From the NCBI GenBank assembly GCA_900167215.1, contig FUZS01000011.1, positions 55,045-119,044 of the forward strand: a DNA stretch of 64,000 bases. The letters run 5' to 3'. The first letter of the stretch is position 1, and each line of letters starts with the position of its first letter. The notes beneath the pieces were generated by a model. That model searched no databases, had not been told where the DNA came from, and was given only the letters and a program-made list of their open reading frames with translations. This document shows positions 1-10,051 of the stretch, one piece after another. Source of the stretch: [Eubacterium] yurii (GTDB lineage: Bacteria; Bacillota; Clostridia; Peptostreptococcales; Filifactoraceae). The translations under genes and the position numbers were made by a program.

Positions 1-653
1 AAAAAGTTTTGTGTAGCTGTATCAGTAGATTTTATAGACTGCTTTGATCCTGATTCCTTAGTTGACATCATCAGCATTGACACATCTTTATTATCTGATG
101 ACTTTCCTACTTTTCCAAAGCTGACATTTAATCCTGTAGCTTCTTTTATCTTTTTCATAGCTGTTGAAATAGTGTCATTAGCCTTCAAATCTACAGTCTT
201 CATTTCACCGTTTACTTCAAGTTTTAATTGTGTGTCCGCTCCTACAGTATCGTCAGCTTTTTTTTGCACTACTTCCCCGGTTACGCTTGCTGTAGATGCG
301 AGTCTGTTTACTTCTACATCCATACTTCCGTCAAAAGCTCCGGCACTTGCAGTAGCAGTAAAAGCATCTCCACTGACATCAGCTTTTTTGCCCCAGCTCA
401 CCTTATCTATGCTGTTCGGATATAATTTTCCGTTATATGAGTAATTTGTAAGACCTAATTTTTTTCTGGCATCCACTATAAAATTGGCTAAGTCTTTATT
501 CAGAGATTGGTAAGCCTCCTGCTTCCATTCGCTCTTTGTCTTAGTCTTTGTAAAAGATATAGATCTTGAACGCTTAGCCTCCACCATTTGTTTAACGATG
601 GTGTCGGTGTCCATTCCCGAAACCATACCGCCTAATCTCATTCTTGTAGCCAT
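1..653 (-). CDS. fliD: Flagellar hook-associated protein 2 (filament cap), N-terminal part, runs off the left edge
   Basis: Reading the minus strand from ATG at 653 gives about 217 codons with no stop before the window edge. The protein starts MATRMRLGGMVSGMDTD, the characteristic FliD opening, in which 'SGMDTDxxV' marks the N-terminal D0 coiled segment. It continues with the LxxWK-like 'EWKQEAYQSLN' stretch common to FliD proteins. FliD caps the growing flagellar filament outside the cell and guides flagellin folding. A GGGGGG run lies 7 bases upstream of the ATG as ribosome binding site. The sigma-D-like promoter at 699-725 fits a late flagellar gene. The C-terminal half is outside the window, so intactness cannot be judged. 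The gene is divergent from recJ. Confidence 0.88.
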   Translation of the reverse strand, partial: MATRMRLGGMVSGMDTDTIVKQMVEAKRSRSISFTKTKTKSEWKQEAYQSLNKDLANFIVDARKKLGLTNYSYNGKLYPNSIDKVSWGKKADVSGDAFTATASAGAFDGSMDVEVNRLASTASVTGEVVQKKADDTVGADTQLKLEVNGEMKTVDLKANDTISTAMKKIKEATGLNVSFGKVGKSSDNKDVSMLMMSTKESGSKQSIKSTDTATQNF

Positions 654-698
654 ATAATACCCCCCTAACTAAATTAACGACCTCATGTCTTAAAAATT

Positions 699-725
699 AT
701 ATCGTCAGTTATTTCATTTTTTATA
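699..725 (-). promoter_or_regulatory. Possible sigma-D (sigma-28) type flagellar promoter of fliD
   Basis: On the minus strand TATA (725-722), a 15-base spacer and GACGATAT (706-699) resemble the Firmicute sigma-D consensus TAAA-N15-GCCGATAT. It lies about 45 bases before the fliD start. Family knowledge says fliD is usually in the sigma-D regulon; the assignment here is inferred from the motif only. Confidence 0.4.
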
Positions 726-817
726 AGCTATTTTTACAAATATATAGCATAAGTTTCAAAAATATATAAAATAATAAAAATTTTTTGTATTTTTTTATGT
801 CATTATAGCATTTCTTA

Positions 818-846
818 TTACAATTTAGGTGAATTTGTGATAAAAT
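818..846 (+). promoter_or_regulatory. Sigma-A promoter of recJ-apt-relA
   Basis: TTACAA (818-823), 17 bases, then TAAAAT (841-846). Transcription would begin near 853. That makes upstream in-frame start codons unusable and supports the recJ start at 873. Confidence 0.5.
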
Positions 847-872
847 GTATGACATCGACAAAGGAGGTGCAA

Positions 873-3212
873 ATGTCTGACAAAAAATATATAATAAGAA
901 ATATTTCCAATAATCAAATAGACTTTGACAACTTATTTGATGAGCGAAATATATATAATATGACAAAGGAAGAGTTTTTTTCTCCACGCGTAGATGATGA
1001 ACACGATGCAATGTCGATGCACGATATGCCAAAATCTGTAGACAAGATCCTCTCTGTAATGAGCGAAAATAAAAAAATATGTATATACGGTGACTATGAT
1101 GTGGACGGCACAAGTGCGACCGCCATCTTACTTAAGACTTTTGATATAATAGGATATAAAAATGTCACCTACTACATACCTCATAGAAAAAAAGAGGGAT
1201 ATGGATTAAATAACAAAGCAATAGAAAAGATAAGACAGAGAGACGTAAGTCTGATAATAACAGTTGACTGCGGTATAACAGCAGTAGAAGAAGTGCAGTT
1301 TGCAAACAGTCTTGATATGGAAGTTATAATAACAGACCATCATCAGGTGCCTGATGTACTTCCTCCAGCCTATGCAATAGTCAATCCTCATAAGAAAAAC
1401 TGTAAATATCCCTACAAAAATCTCTGTGGTGCCGGAATAGCATATAAGTTATCAAGATGTCTGCTCAAGGAAAAAAATATGTCCCCCTCTGCTGAAATAC
1501 TCGAAATAGCGGGGATTGCTACAATAGCTGACATAATGGAGATAAATGGCGAAAACAGAATTATAGTTAAAAATGCAATTCAAAGTATAAAGGATAGATG
1601 TGAGAACTTAGGTGTAAGAGCCCTTTTAAGCGAATCAAAGTTGAATCAACAACAAGTTGACGAGGATTCTATCGGATTTGCAATAGCCCCAAGGATAAAT
1701 TCCGCCGGAAGAATAGACAGTGCACTTTTGGCAGTAAGACTCTATATGTCAAAAAATGAAATAGAGGCAAAGACCTATGCTTCAAAACTGAATCAGCTCA
1801 ATTATCAACGTCAGGAAATGGTAAAATCCATATACGAAAGCTCTCTTAAGCAATCTGAGAGTCAAATGGACGACAATGTAATAGTGTCTTATGATGAGGA
1901 CTGGGACGTTGGTGTAATAGGCATAGTAGCCTCAAGATTGGTTGATGATTTTTGCAAGCCTGCAATAGTAATAGCTATAGAAGACGGTATTGGACACGCA
2001 TCTTGTAGAAGTATCGGTAACTTCAATATCTTTAACGCACTATCATCAATGAGCAACTTATTGGAAAAATTTGGCGGTCACGATATGGCAGCAGGATTTT
2101 CCATAAAAAAATCCAATATCAAAAAATTAATCAAATCTATGAACAGATATGCGAAAAAATATCTGCAAACAGATGATTTTATCTTAGCTACAGAGGTTGA
2201 CTATCTAATAGAGCCACAGATGATAGGGCTTGAAAATTATGAAAAAATGCAATCATTTGAGCCTTTTGGCATTTCAAATATAAGACCTACATTTATTGTG
2301 AGCAATGTAAGGCTTGAAAATCCTCAGTTTATTGGAAAAGACAAGACGCATTTTAAGGCAAGAACAAAGAATTCTAAAAAAGATATGCTTAAGTTCCACG
2401 CATATGACAAATATAAGGATTTGGACTTTTCCAAAAAATTTGACATAATTTTTAGAATGAATAAAAATGTATTTAATGACAATGTGAATATTCAGATGAT
2501 GATACAGGAACTATATTATTCCTATGACTATTATCAAGACTCAAGTCAGATTTATAACATAGTCAAGGATAACTTTTCCTACCTTGAGATGGGATATAAG
2601 TTTGGACTTAAAGATTATGACTTTGAGGTCTTGCCAATAGAAGATATGACCACTCTTGACGGTAATACAGCTTATCTTTGCTACAGTTACGATTCATATT
2701 TTTACCTGAAAAATTTATTTCAGGATGAGCAACTACAGTTTTATCAAGATAATAGTCAAAATTACAGCAAAAATACTATTATACTATTTCCTTTACTTGA
2801 TAAGACAGAACTTGAATATTTTGAAAATATAGTATTATGTGATAACATCAAAAAAATAGAAAAATTAATTTTTACTTCAGATGCAAAAAAATACTGTGCT
2901 GATTTTAAGAAGTTCAATGTTAAATTTAAGGGATATAATATAAGAGAAACAATGGTAATTATATATAATTTCTACAAGAAATATCAAAACAACGAGCTTA
3001 AGATTAGCGATGTTGTTGATTTTTTAAACATAGATTTGCTCTTATTTTTTATCATTAATAACTTGCTTGTAAAACTTAATCTTATTGACATAAGATATGA
3101 TTTTCAATATAATAAAATTTACACTAAAATTAATCTAAGCACTTCCAAACAAAATCTAAGCGAAAATTTAATTTATCAAAAATTGGAAGAATATTTCGCT
3201 TTATTCAACTAA
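873..3212 (+). CDS. recJ: Single-stranded-DNA-specific exonuclease RecJ
   Basis: RecJ is a DHH-family 5'-3' single-strand DNA exonuclease acting in recombination, base excision and mismatch repair. All phosphoesterase motifs are visible: motif I DYDVDG, VDCGIT, the DHH motif TDHHQ, a GAGIAYKL stretch, [11 protein letters not shown] and the DHHA1 motif [10 protein letters not shown]. About 200 further residues follow, as in the long Firmicute RecJ proteins; at 779 residues it is close to the Bacillus length. I start it at ATG 873 because AAGGAGG lies 6 bases upstream; the longer reading from GTG 837 begins before the likely transcript start. apt follows after 11 bases and relA after that, the common Firmicute recJ-apt-relA order. 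Confidence 0.95.
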   Translation: MSDKKYIIRNISNNQIDFDNLFDERNIYNMTKEEFFSPRVDDEHDAMSMHDMPKSVDKILSVMSENKKICIYGDYDVDGTSATAILLKTFDIIGYKNVTYYIPHRKKEGYGLNNKAIEKIRQRDVSLIITVDCGITAVEEVQFANSLDMEVIITDHHQVPDVLPPAYAIVNPHKKNCKYPYKNLCGAGIAYKLSRCLLKEKNMSPSAEILEIAGIATIADIMEINGENRIIVKNAIQSIKDRCENLGVRALLSESKLNQQQVDEDSIGFAIAPRINSAGRIDSALLAVRLYMSKNEIEAKTYASKLNQLNYQRQEMVKSIYESSLKQSESQMDDNVIVSYDEDWDVGVIGIVASRLVDDFCKPAIVIAIEDGIGHASCRSIGNFNIFNALSSMSNLLEKFGGHDMAAGFSIKKSNIKKLIKSMNRYAKKYLQTDDFILATEVDYLIEPQMIGLENYEKMQSFEPFGISNIRPTFIVSNVRLENPQFIGKDKTHFKARTKNSKKDMLKFHAYDKYKDLDFSKKFDIIFRMNKNVFNDNVNIQMMIQELYYSYDYYQDSSQIYNIVKDNFSYLEMGYKFGLKDYDFEVLPIEDMTTLDGNTAYLCYSYDSYFYLKNLFQDEQLQFYQDNSQNYSKNTIILFPLLDKTELEYFENIVLCDNIKKIEKLIFTSDAKKYCADFKKFNVKFKGYNIRETMVIIYNFYKKYQNNELKISDVVDFLNIDLLLFFIINNLLVKLNLIDIRYDFQYNKIYTKINLSTSKQNLSENLIYQKLEEYFALFN

Positions 3213-3223
3213 AGGAGATTTCC

Positions 3224-3745
3224 ATGGATTTAAGAGATAAGATAAGACAGATACCTGATTTTCCTAAGGAAGGTATAGTTTTTAGGGATATAACTACACT
3301 TATTAAGGACAAAAGTGCATTTAAACAGGCAGTTGACGAAATAGTATCAGATTTGAAAGATAAGAAAATAGATTATATAGTAGGTCCGGAAGCCAGAGGA
3401 TTTTTGATGGGAAGTGCAGTTGCCTACGCTCTTGGAGTGGGCTTTGTACCGGTGAGAAAAAAAGGAAAGCTTCCAGGAGAAGTCATCCAAAAGGAATATG
3501 ATCTTGAATATGGTACAGACATATTGGAAATACACAAGGACGCCATAGAAAAAGGCTCAAACGTGGCAATAGTTGATGATTTGCTTGCAACAGGCGGTAC
3601 AGTTTTTGCCGTATCAAGCTTACTTGAAGATATAGGCGCTAAGGTTGCTGCTATGGAATTTTTGATAGAACTTAATTTTCTAAATCCAAGAGAAAAATTG
3701 AAAAAATACCATATAAATTCTCTTGTAAAATACGATAAGGAATAA
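3224..3745 (+). CDS. apt: Adenine phosphoribosyltransferase
   Basis: Apt converts adenine and PRPP to AMP in purine salvage. The 173-residue length is typical. The signature PRPP-binding loop [11 protein letters not shown] is complete, and the flexible-loop/PP-binding region [13 protein letters not shown] is intact. The N-terminal [15 protein letters not shown] is the classic Apt opening. AAAGGAG stands 7 bases before the ATG. It lies between recJ (11-base gap) and relA, so it is probably co-transcribed, linking purine salvage to the (p)ppGpp enzyme downstream. Confidence 0.97.
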   Translation: MDLRDKIRQIPDFPKEGIVFRDITTLIKDKSAFKQAVDEIVSDLKDKKIDYIVGPEARGFLMGSAVAYALGVGFVPVRKKGKLPGEVIQKEYDLEYGTDILEIHKDAIEKGSNVAIVDDLLATGGTVFAVSSLLEDIGAKVAAMEFLIELNFLNPREKLKKYHINSLVKYDKE

Positions 3746-3768
3746 ATAGCTAAAAGGGGATGAATACA

Positions 3769-5988
3769 TTGATTGAAAACCTGATTCAAAAAGTGAAGAC
3801 CTACAATCCCGAAGCTGACGTGTCCATAATAGAAAAGGCATTTGAATATGCAAAATCTAAACACGAGGGACAGGTACGACGCTCAGGTGAAAAATATATA
3901 ATACATCCTGTGGAAGTAGCCAACATACTTGCAGAACTGGAATTAGACGTAGAGTCAATAGCTGCCGGACTGATGCATGACGTTGTAGAAGATACAGAAG
4001 TAACCAATGATCAGATGAAATCCATGTTTGGAGAGGAGATAGCCAAACTTGTGGACGGAGTTACCAAGCTCGGCAAAATTGCCTACAAGACCAAGGAAGA
4101 AAATCAAGCCGAAAATCTAAGAAAGATGTTTATGGCAATGGGTGATGACATAAGAGTCGTACTGATAAAGCTTGCAGACAGACTGCATAATATGCGTACA
4201 CTCAAGTTTATGCCACCATATAAGGCTGTAATCAAGTCCAAAGAAACCTTGGAGATATTTGCTCCAATTGCTGAAAGATTAGGTATATTTAAGATAAAAT
4301 GGGAGATGGAAGACATTGCCCTTAGATATATCGAGCCTGATTTTTACTTTGACATGCGCAGACAGATAATGAGGAGACTTTATCAAAGAGAATCCTATAT
4401 ATCAGATATGATTGACTTCCTCAAGGAAACTCTTGCAAAAGAGATACCGAATAACCATTTTGAAATATACGGTAGAGAAAAAAATCTTTACAGCATCTAT
4501 AAAAAGATGAAATTTAAAAACAAGGCATTTGAGGAAATCTATGATTTCTTGGCAATAAGAGTCATAGTTCAAACTAAGGCAGAATGTTATTGGGTCTTGG
4601 GCATAGTACACGGTATGTGGAAGCCTATACCTGACAGAAACAAAGACTATATCGGCAATCCTAAGGTAAATAATTACCAGTCACTCCATACTACAGTATT
4701 TGGTCCTGGCGGAGAGCTTGTAGAAGTACAGATACGTACTGAGGAAATGCACAAGACTGCTGAGTACGGTATAGCTGCCCACTGGAAATACAAACAAGGT
4801 AAGATAGATCCTCATGAGTCTGAAATGGACAAGAAACTTGCCTGGCTAAGACAGATTATGGACTGGCAAAAAGAAGTGACAGACCCTGATGAATATATGA
4901 AGTCTCTCAAAACAGACCTCTATTCTCACCAAGTATTTGTCTTTACTCCAAAAGGCGATATAATAGAATTGCCTTCAGGATCCACACCTATAGATTTGGC
5001 ATACAAGATACACACTAATGTAGGAAATAAATGTGTAGGGGCAAAGATAAACAATAAGATAGTACCGCTGGACACAGAACTCAAGAATGGACAGATAGTT
5101 GAGATAATGACCTCTGCAAATTCAAAAGGTCCAAGTCGTGACTGGCTTAACATCGTACAATCTTCACATACTAAATCCAAGATAAAACAATGGTTTAAAA
5201 AGGAAAAACGTGAAGAAAATATAGAAAAAGGTAGAGAGCTCCTTGAAAGCACAGTAAAAAAACTTGGCTATCCAATAGCGGACTTCTTAAGAAACAAAGC
5301 CTTACAAGCTGTTGAAAAGCATCTTTCTCAGCCTAATGACGAAGAACTGTATGCAGCAATAGGTTACGGCGGACTTACCATGAATCAGGTAATGATTAAG
5401 CTCAAAGAAATCTTCGAAAAAGACTTTGCTGATAAGTTAAAAGAAATGAAAGAAAAACAACTTGAAGAGCTGAGAGAAAAACAAAAAGAAGCCCATTCCA
5501 AAAAAGAAATCAAGCAGGAAAGATATAAAAATAGTAAACAACTTGTCAATGTAACAGGACTGGATAATATTTTGACCAGACTTGCAAAATGCTGTAACCC
5601 TATACCTGGTGATGACATAGTCGGTTATATTACTAAGGACAGAGGTGTAACTGTACACAGAAGCGACTGTACTAACGTAATAAGAGATAGAGTAAACTCT
5701 AACAAAGAACTTGTGGAAGTACACTGGAACAATGTTGGAGATAGCAGTATTTTTGATGTTGAAGTACAAATCAAGGCTTACAACAGACCTGACCTGATAT
5801 ACGATATAAGCAGTTTGTTTAAGACAGAAAAAGTCAATATTTTAGCGCTAAATACAAGAAAGATTGAAAGAAGTACAGCAACAATGGACTTATCTTTTGA
5901 AGTGAAAACTAAAGAACAGATGAAAAAAATAATTCATAAGTTAAAAGCAATAGCTGATGTACACGAAGTATATAGGATATCAAAGTAA
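3769..5988 (+). CDS. relA: Bifunctional (p)ppGpp synthetase/hydrolase (RSH family)
   Basis: This cytoplasmic Rel enzyme makes and degrades (p)ppGpp in the stringent response. Domains in order: an HD hydrolase with HPVEVA and MHDVVEDT (about residues 40-150), a synthetase with AIRVIV and NYQSLHTTVFG (about 230-350), TGS (VFTPKGDIIELPSGSTP), a conserved-cysteine/zinc-finger region (CCNPIPGDDIVGY...RSDC) and a C-terminal ACT domain. The hydrolase HD-ED residues are present, so both activities are expected. An ATG at 3760 directly abuts the AAAGGGG ribosome binding site. TTG at 3769, 9 bases downstream of that site, is therefore the likelier start; the difference is three residues. The terminator overlaps the stop codon. 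Confidence 0.95.
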   Translation: MIENLIQKVKTYNPEADVSIIEKAFEYAKSKHEGQVRRSGEKYIIHPVEVANILAELELDVESIAAGLMHDVVEDTEVTNDQMKSMFGEEIAKLVDGVTKLGKIAYKTKEENQAENLRKMFMAMGDDIRVVLIKLADRLHNMRTLKFMPPYKAVIKSKETLEIFAPIAERLGIFKIKWEMEDIALRYIEPDFYFDMRRQIMRRLYQRESYISDMIDFLKETLAKEIPNNHFEIYGREKNLYSIYKKMKFKNKAFEEIYDFLAIRVIVQTKAECYWVLGIVHGMWKPIPDRNKDYIGNPKVNNYQSLHTTVFGPGGELVEVQIRTEEMHKTAEYGIAAHWKYKQGKIDPHESEMDKKLAWLRQIMDWQKEVTDPDEYMKSLKTDLYSHQVFVFTPKGDIIELPSGSTPIDLAYKIHTNVGNKCVGAKINNKIVPLDTELKNGQIVEIMTSANSKGPSRDWLNIVQSSHTKSKIKQWFKKEKREENIEKGRELLESTVKKLGYPIADFLRNKALQAVEKHLSQPNDEELYAAIGYGGLTMNQVMIKLKEIFEKDFADKLKEMKEKQLEELREKQKEAHSKKEIKQERYKNSKQLVNVTGLDNILTRLAKCCNPIPGDDIVGYITKDRGVTVHRSDCTNVIRDRVNSNKELVEVHWNNVGDSSIFDVEVQIKAYNRPDLIYDISSLFKTEKVNILALNTRKIERSTATMDLSFEVKTKEQMKKIIHKLKAIADVHEVYRISK

Positions 5989-6010
5989 TTTTGATGTCCT
6001 ATATTTTTTT
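5970..6010 (+). terminator. Terminator of recJ-apt-relA
   Basis: The stem ATATAGGATATCAAA pairs with TTTGATGTCCTATAT (one G-U pair) around a 5-base loop. A run of seven T follows. The 5' arm lies inside the last codons of relA. Confidence 0.85.
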
Positions 6011-6134
6011 ATAAAATAAATTACATTATGCAAGTGCTACAACTTTTAATTTTATTAGCAAGATTTTTTCTTTCTTTATATTAAAATTGATATTTTTCTT
6101 AATATAACGTTTTATTATAAATAAAATAAAAGTA

Positions 6135-6163
6135 TTGTATTTCTTTAAAAATAGGTGTATAAT
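6135..6163 (+). promoter_or_regulatory. Promoter of the riboflavin leader
   Basis: TTGTAT (6135-6140), exactly 17 bases, then TATAAT (6158-6163). The start site would be near 6170, about 20 bases before the FMN aptamer. Confidence 0.65.
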
Positions 6164-6189
6164 TTTCACATAAAAATAAATATTATTTT

Positions 6190-6298
6190 TCTTCGGGGCA
6201 GGGTGAGATTCCCTACCGGTGGTTACAGCCCACGAGCCTTATAGGCATGATTTGGTGAAATTCCAAAGCCGACAGTATAGTCTGGATGTGAGAAGATA
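6190..6298 (+). promoter_or_regulatory. FMN riboswitch (RFN element)
   Basis: The sequence carries the strongly conserved RFN landmarks in order: GGGGCAGGGTGAGATTCCC, TACCGGTGG, AGCCCACGAGCC, TTTGGTGAAATTCCAAAGCCGACAG and GTCTGGATG followed by GAGAAGA. In the Rfam FMN family this aptamer binds FMN and shuts off riboflavin synthesis or uptake genes. Here it is followed by an intrinsic terminator (6344-6375), so control is probably by transcription attenuation of the rib genes downstream. Confidence 0.97.
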
Positions 6299-6343
6299 AA
6301 TTTACAAGTTCCACTTGTATGATATTCTGATTGTAAAAAACAG

Positions 6344-6375
6344 CTCTGAAATGCATAACATTTCAGAGTTTTTTT
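6344..6375 (+). terminator. Riboswitch-controlled terminator
   Basis: A perfect 10-bp stem, CTCTGAAATG/CATTTCAGAG, has a 5-base loop followed by seven T. It sits 46 bases after the FMN aptamer and is the likely expression platform. Confidence 0.85.
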
Positions 6376-6401
6376 ATTAGACTTTCAGTCTATTATCTGT
6401 T

Positions 6402-6430
6402 AACCCCGAAAAATATTCGGGGTTTATTTA
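6402..6430 (+). terminator. Second hairpin downstream of the riboswitch terminator
   Basis: A perfect 9-bp stem AACCCCGAA/TTCGGGGTT with a 5-base loop, followed by a T-rich stretch broken by A. It may be a backup terminator; its tail is weak. Confidence 0.45.
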
Positions 6431-6598
6431 TTTTTATCACATAATTTATTAATACTGATGTTAAATTAGTAAATGAGATTTATTAAGTATTATATTTTTA
6501 CTATATTACTTATGCTGATAATTAACAAAACAATTGAAAAATTCCTTTTTAATACTCTAAATTAATTATAAGAAAATCAAAGAATAAATTTTTCAATG

Positions 6599-6714
6599 TA
6601 TACTAATCACTATTTATAATTCCAAGTATTTATTACTAATAACATTACAGTTTTTGAATTATTGGCAATTTTGCTGTAATACAATTGTATGAATATTCAA
6701 TAGATTTTTAGTAT
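6599..6714 (+). repeat. MITE-like dispersed repeat, copy A1 (rib leader)
   Basis: About 115 bp beginning TACTAATCAC and ending TTTTTAGTA, flanked by TA on both sides. It shares the start (CATTTATAAT-like), an internal ...TTGGCAAT... region and the end with copies near 14.1, 38.5, 38.8, 49.0 and 52.9 kb. It lies between the rib terminator hairpins and the ribD ribosome binding site. Confidence 0.6.
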
Positions 6715-6742
6715 AGTAAACAGATAATAAGAAAGGAGCTTT

Positions 6743-7846
6743 ATGTTTAAAAATTTTGACGAAACTTATATGAGACTTGCCATAGACCTTGCTAAGAGAG
6801 GAATAGGAAAGACATCACCTAACCCCATAGTAGGAGCAATTATAGTAAAAGACAATCAAATAATAGCCAGAGGATGGCATGAGAAATATGGTGAAGCACA
6901 CGCTGAAGCAAATGCCTTAGCCAATTGTCATATATCTCCAAAAGGAGCGACAATGTATGTAACACTTGAGCCTTGCTGCCACTATGGGAAACAAGCTCCT
7001 TGTACTTCAAAAATAATTGAATCAGGTATTTCCCACGTTGTAGTCGGCTCATCTGATCCCAATCCTAAGGTAAGCGGAAAGGGTATTGAAATATTAAAAA
7101 ACAGCGGAATCAAAGTTACAGAATCAGTCCTAAAAAAAGAATGTGACGAACTGAATACAGTATTTTTCCACTACATCAAAAACAATACCCCTTATGTAAT
7201 TTTAAAGTACGCAATGACTGCAGACGGAAAGATTGCCACATATACAGGACAGTCAAAGTGGATTACAGGCGATAAGGCAAGGGAGCAGGTACATAGAGAT
7301 AGGAATAGATACTCTGCAATTATGGTCGGAGTTGGAACTGTTATTGAGGACAATCCTATGTTGAATTGCAGAATTGAAAATGGAAATAATCCTCTTAGGA
7401 TAATATGTGACACAAATCTTAGAACCCCACTTAACTCCAATGTTGTAAAAACAGCCGGAGACATCCCTACCCTAATAGCAACAGCATCTGAAAATTATGA
7501 AAGATGGAAGGAATATGAATCTCATGCTTGTAGCTTATTAAAAATCCCAAAGAACGGAAAATCAATTAATCTTGCAGAATTAATGAAAGCTTTGGGCGAA
7601 AGAAAGATTGACAGTGTGATAGTGGAAGGAGGAGCAAAGCTCAACTGGTCTATCTTAAAAGCGTCATTAATGAATAAAGTACAAGTCTATGTCGGCTCAA
7701 AACTCTTTGGCGGAGCAAATGCCAAAAGTCCGGTAGGCGGTGAAGGACTTGCACTTCCCAATGAATCACCAAAAATGAAACTTTCAAGTATTAGACAGTT
7801 CGATGATGACTGTTTGCTTGAATATGAAGTTTATAAGGAGGACTAA
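6743..7846 (+). CDS. ribD: Bifunctional diaminohydroxyphosphoribosylaminopyrimidine deaminase / 5-amino-6-(5-phosphoribosylamino)uracil reductase
   Basis: RibD carries out the second and third steps of riboflavin synthesis from the GTP cyclohydrolase II product. The N-terminal deaminase has the zinc motif HAEANAL and the PCCHYGKQAPC cysteines (residues about 50-85). The C-terminal NADPH-dependent reductase has MTADGKIAT, GVGTVIEDNP and VEGGAKLNWS. The length of 367 residues is standard. AAAGGAG lies 6 bases before the ATG. It overlaps ribE by one base and heads the rib gene set under the FMN riboswitch, although about 370 bases separate it from the riboswitch terminator. Confidence 0.96.
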   Translation: MFKNFDETYMRLAIDLAKRGIGKTSPNPIVGAIIVKDNQIIARGWHEKYGEAHAEANALANCHISPKGATMYVTLEPCCHYGKQAPCTSKIIESGISHVVVGSSDPNPKVSGKGIEILKNSGIKVTESVLKKECDELNTVFFHYIKNNTPYVILKYAMTADGKIATYTGQSKWITGDKAREQVHRDRNRYSAIMVGVGTVIEDNPMLNCRIENGNNPLRIICDTNLRTPLNSNVVKTAGDIPTLIATASENYERWKEYESHACSLLKIPKNGKSINLAELMKALGERKIDSVIVEGGAKLNWSILKASLMNKVQVYVGSKLFGGANAKSPVGGEGLALPNESPKMKLSSIRQFDDDCLLEYEVYKED

Positions 7847-8541
7847 TGTTTACAGGTATAGTTGAAGAAACAGGCAAGATATCTTCTATAAAAAGAGGTA
7901 GTAATTCTGCTATTTTAAGCATTTCCGCAAACAAGATATTGGAAGATATACATGTTGGAGACAGCATTGCTGTAAACGGAATCTGTCTCACTGTTACAAG
8001 CTTTAATAAGCAATTTTTCTCTGCAGATGTTATGCACGAGACAATTAGACGCTCCTCACTATCCAATATGGATATTGGTGCTTATGTCAATTTAGAAAGA
8101 GCAATGCCTATAGGAGGCAGATTTGGAGGACATATCGTATCCGGTCACATAGACGGCACCGGAGAGATTACATATATCCAAAGGGATGATAATGCCATCT
8201 TATATATGATTAAAGCTGATTCCAAGATAATCAAATATGTGGTGGAGAAAGGCTCTATTACTATTGACGGTATGAGCTTAACCGTAGTAACTGTCAAAAA
8301 AAATGAATTTATAATATCTGCTATTCCTCATACACTGGAGATAACAATATTAAAGTATCGCAAAGTCGGAGATAAGGTCAATTTGGAAGTGGATATTGTT
8401 GGGAAGTATATAGAGCGTTTCTTACCAGATATCTTAAAGTCTAAAGACTCTTTTAGCAAAGATAGACTTTTAGATACCCAAGTAGAAGATAAGCCCTCAG
8501 TAGGAATTACAAGGGATTTTCTTGATAAATACGACTTTTAA
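7846..8541 (+). CDS. ribE: Riboflavin synthase, alpha subunit
   Basis: This enzyme dismutates two molecules of 6,7-dimethyl-8-ribityllumazine into riboflavin. It begins with the invariant MFTGIVEE. It contains two lumazine-binding repeats, the second starting near GGHIVSGHIDGTG (about residue 98). At 231 residues it is somewhat longer than the usual 200-220; the extra length is a polar C-terminal tail after the second repeat. Its ATG shares the last base of the ribD stop (TAATG), which implies translational coupling. A GGAGGA sequence lies 6 bases upstream. Confidence 0.95.
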   Translation: MFTGIVEETGKISSIKRGSNSAILSISANKILEDIHVGDSIAVNGICLTVTSFNKQFFSADVMHETIRRSSLSNMDIGAYVNLERAMPIGGRFGGHIVSGHIDGTGEITYIQRDDNAILYMIKADSKIIKYVVEKGSITIDGMSLTVVTVKKNEFIISAIPHTLEITILKYRKVGDKVNLEVDIVGKYIERFLPDILKSKDSFSKDRLLDTQVEDKPSVGITRDFLDKYDF

Positions 8542-8718
8542 ATAAGAGATATGAGTCATTTTGAATTAATTATAAGTACAATATTGCATATCAATTAATT
8601 ACAAAAAAATTTTAAGGCTTTTCAAATGGAATTAAAAGCAGAAATATCATTTCGCAGATAAATAAAATAAATAATCGAATTAGATTTTTATTAATTTTTT
8701 TATATAAGGAGAATAAAG

Positions 8719-9918
8719 ATGAGTCAATTTAATACAATCGATGAAGCTTTGCAAGAATTGAAAAACGGAAAATTGATTTTGGTAGTGGATGATGAAGATC
8801 GTGAAAATGAGGGAGATTTCATCTGCGCAGCAGAGTTTGCAACAACGCAAAATATCAATTTCATGGCTACTCATGGCAAGGGCTTGATATGTATGCCTAT
8901 GTCAAGAAAATACGTTGAAAAATTACAGATTCCTCAGATGGTTTCCAATAATACAGACAATCATGAAACAGCTTTTACAGTGTCTATTGACCACGTAGAT
9001 ACTACAACCGGAATATCAGCAGCAGAGCGTTCCATTACTGCAATGAAATGCGTTGACGATAATGCAAAAGCGGAAGATTTCAGAAGACCCGGACATATGT
9101 TCCCTCTCTTGGCAAAGAAAAACGGAGTTTTAGAGCGAAACGGCCATACAGAGGCAACAGTTGACCTGATGAGATTGGCAGGATTAAAGGAAGTAGGACT
9201 TTGCTGCGAAATTATGCAAGATGACGGAACTATGATGAGATTGCCTGCACTTATTGAATTGGCAGATAAATGGAAGATTAAAATAATATCAATCAAGGAT
9301 TTACAAACCTATCGCAAGAGATTTGAAAAGTTGGTTGATGCTGTGACTAAGAATAAAATGCCTACTAAATACGGAGAATTCACGGCTTACGGCTATGTAA
9401 ACAGATTAAACGGTGAACATCATGTAGCCTTGGTTAAGGGAGATATAGGAGATGGAAAGGACGTTCTTTGCAGAGTCCACTCAGAGTGTTTGACAGGCGA
9501 TACTTTCGGTTCACTGCGTTGTGATTGTGGAGAGCAATTCGCTTCAGCTATGACTCAGATAGAAAAGGAAGGTCGTGGCATACTACTTTATATGAGACAG
9601 GAGGGCAGAGGAATAGGACTGATTAATAAATTAAAGGCATATGAACTACAAGAGCAAGGCATGGACACCTTAGAGGCAAATCTTGCACTTGGCTTTGCCG
9701 GAGATGAAAGAGAGTATTATATAGGAGCTCAAATACTTAGAGACTTAGGAGTTAAGACTTTACGATTACTGACAAATAATCCGGATAAGGTCTATCAGTT
9801 AGCAGATTTCGGTTTGGAGATATCAGAGCGTGTTCCTATCAAAATTCAGCCTACTGTCTACGATTTATTCTATTTGCAAACAAAACAGGATAAAATGGGA
9901 CATATACTTAATTATTAA
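8719..9918 (+). CDS. ribBA: Bifunctional 3,4-dihydroxy-2-butanone-4-phosphate synthase / GTP cyclohydrolase II
   Basis: RibBA supplies both branches of riboflavin synthesis. The N-terminal DHBP synthase half shows [11 protein letters not shown] (acidic metal site) and [10 protein letters not shown]. The C-terminal cyclohydrolase II half shows [21 protein letters not shown] with the zinc cysteines and [19 protein letters not shown]. The length of 399 residues is typical. Its ATG follows AAGGAG at 9 bases. A 177-base gap without a terminator separates it from ribE; read-through from the rib leader is plausible. Confidence 0.97.
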   Translation: MSQFNTIDEALQELKNGKLILVVDDEDRENEGDFICAAEFATTQNINFMATHGKGLICMPMSRKYVEKLQIPQMVSNNTDNHETAFTVSIDHVDTTTGISAAERSITAMKCVDDNAKAEDFRRPGHMFPLLAKKNGVLERNGHTEATVDLMRLAGLKEVGLCCEIMQDDGTMMRLPALIELADKWKIKIISIKDLQTYRKRFEKLVDAVTKNKMPTKYGEFTAYGYVNRLNGEHHVALVKGDIGDGKDVLCRVHSECLTGDTFGSLRCDCGEQFASAMTQIEKEGRGILLYMRQEGRGIGLINKLKAYELQEQGMDTLEANLALGFAGDEREYYIGAQILRDLGVKTLRLLTNNPDKVYQLADFGLEISERVPIKIQPTVYDLFYLQTKQDKMGHILNY

Positions 9919-9947
9919 AAAAGCTCATCATGGTATAGTATTTAGTA

Positions 9948-9967
9948 TTGAGTTGAGTTGAGTTGAG
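9948..9967 (+). repeat. Short tandem repeat (TTGAG)x4 upstream of ribH
   Basis: Four perfect copies of the pentamer TTGAG lie in the 133-base ribBA-ribH gap, about 85 bases before ribH. It is noncoding, so length changes would alter only the leader. Confidence 0.8.
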
Positions 9968-10051
9968 TCTACTATAATAAAAGGAAATTTTCCTATCAAG
10001 CAAATATATATTAGTATAAATTTTTATCTACAAAAAATAAGGAGAATACAA

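Noticed and set aside
837..872. Longer RecJ N-terminus from GTG 837
   Set aside because: The codons overlap the -10 region of the likely promoter, and the strong AAGGAGG site serves ATG 873.
721..1113. Minus-strand 130-codon frame across the fliD-recJ gap
   Set aside because: It overlaps recJ antisense, has no ribosome binding site and has implausible composition; it is a shadow frame.
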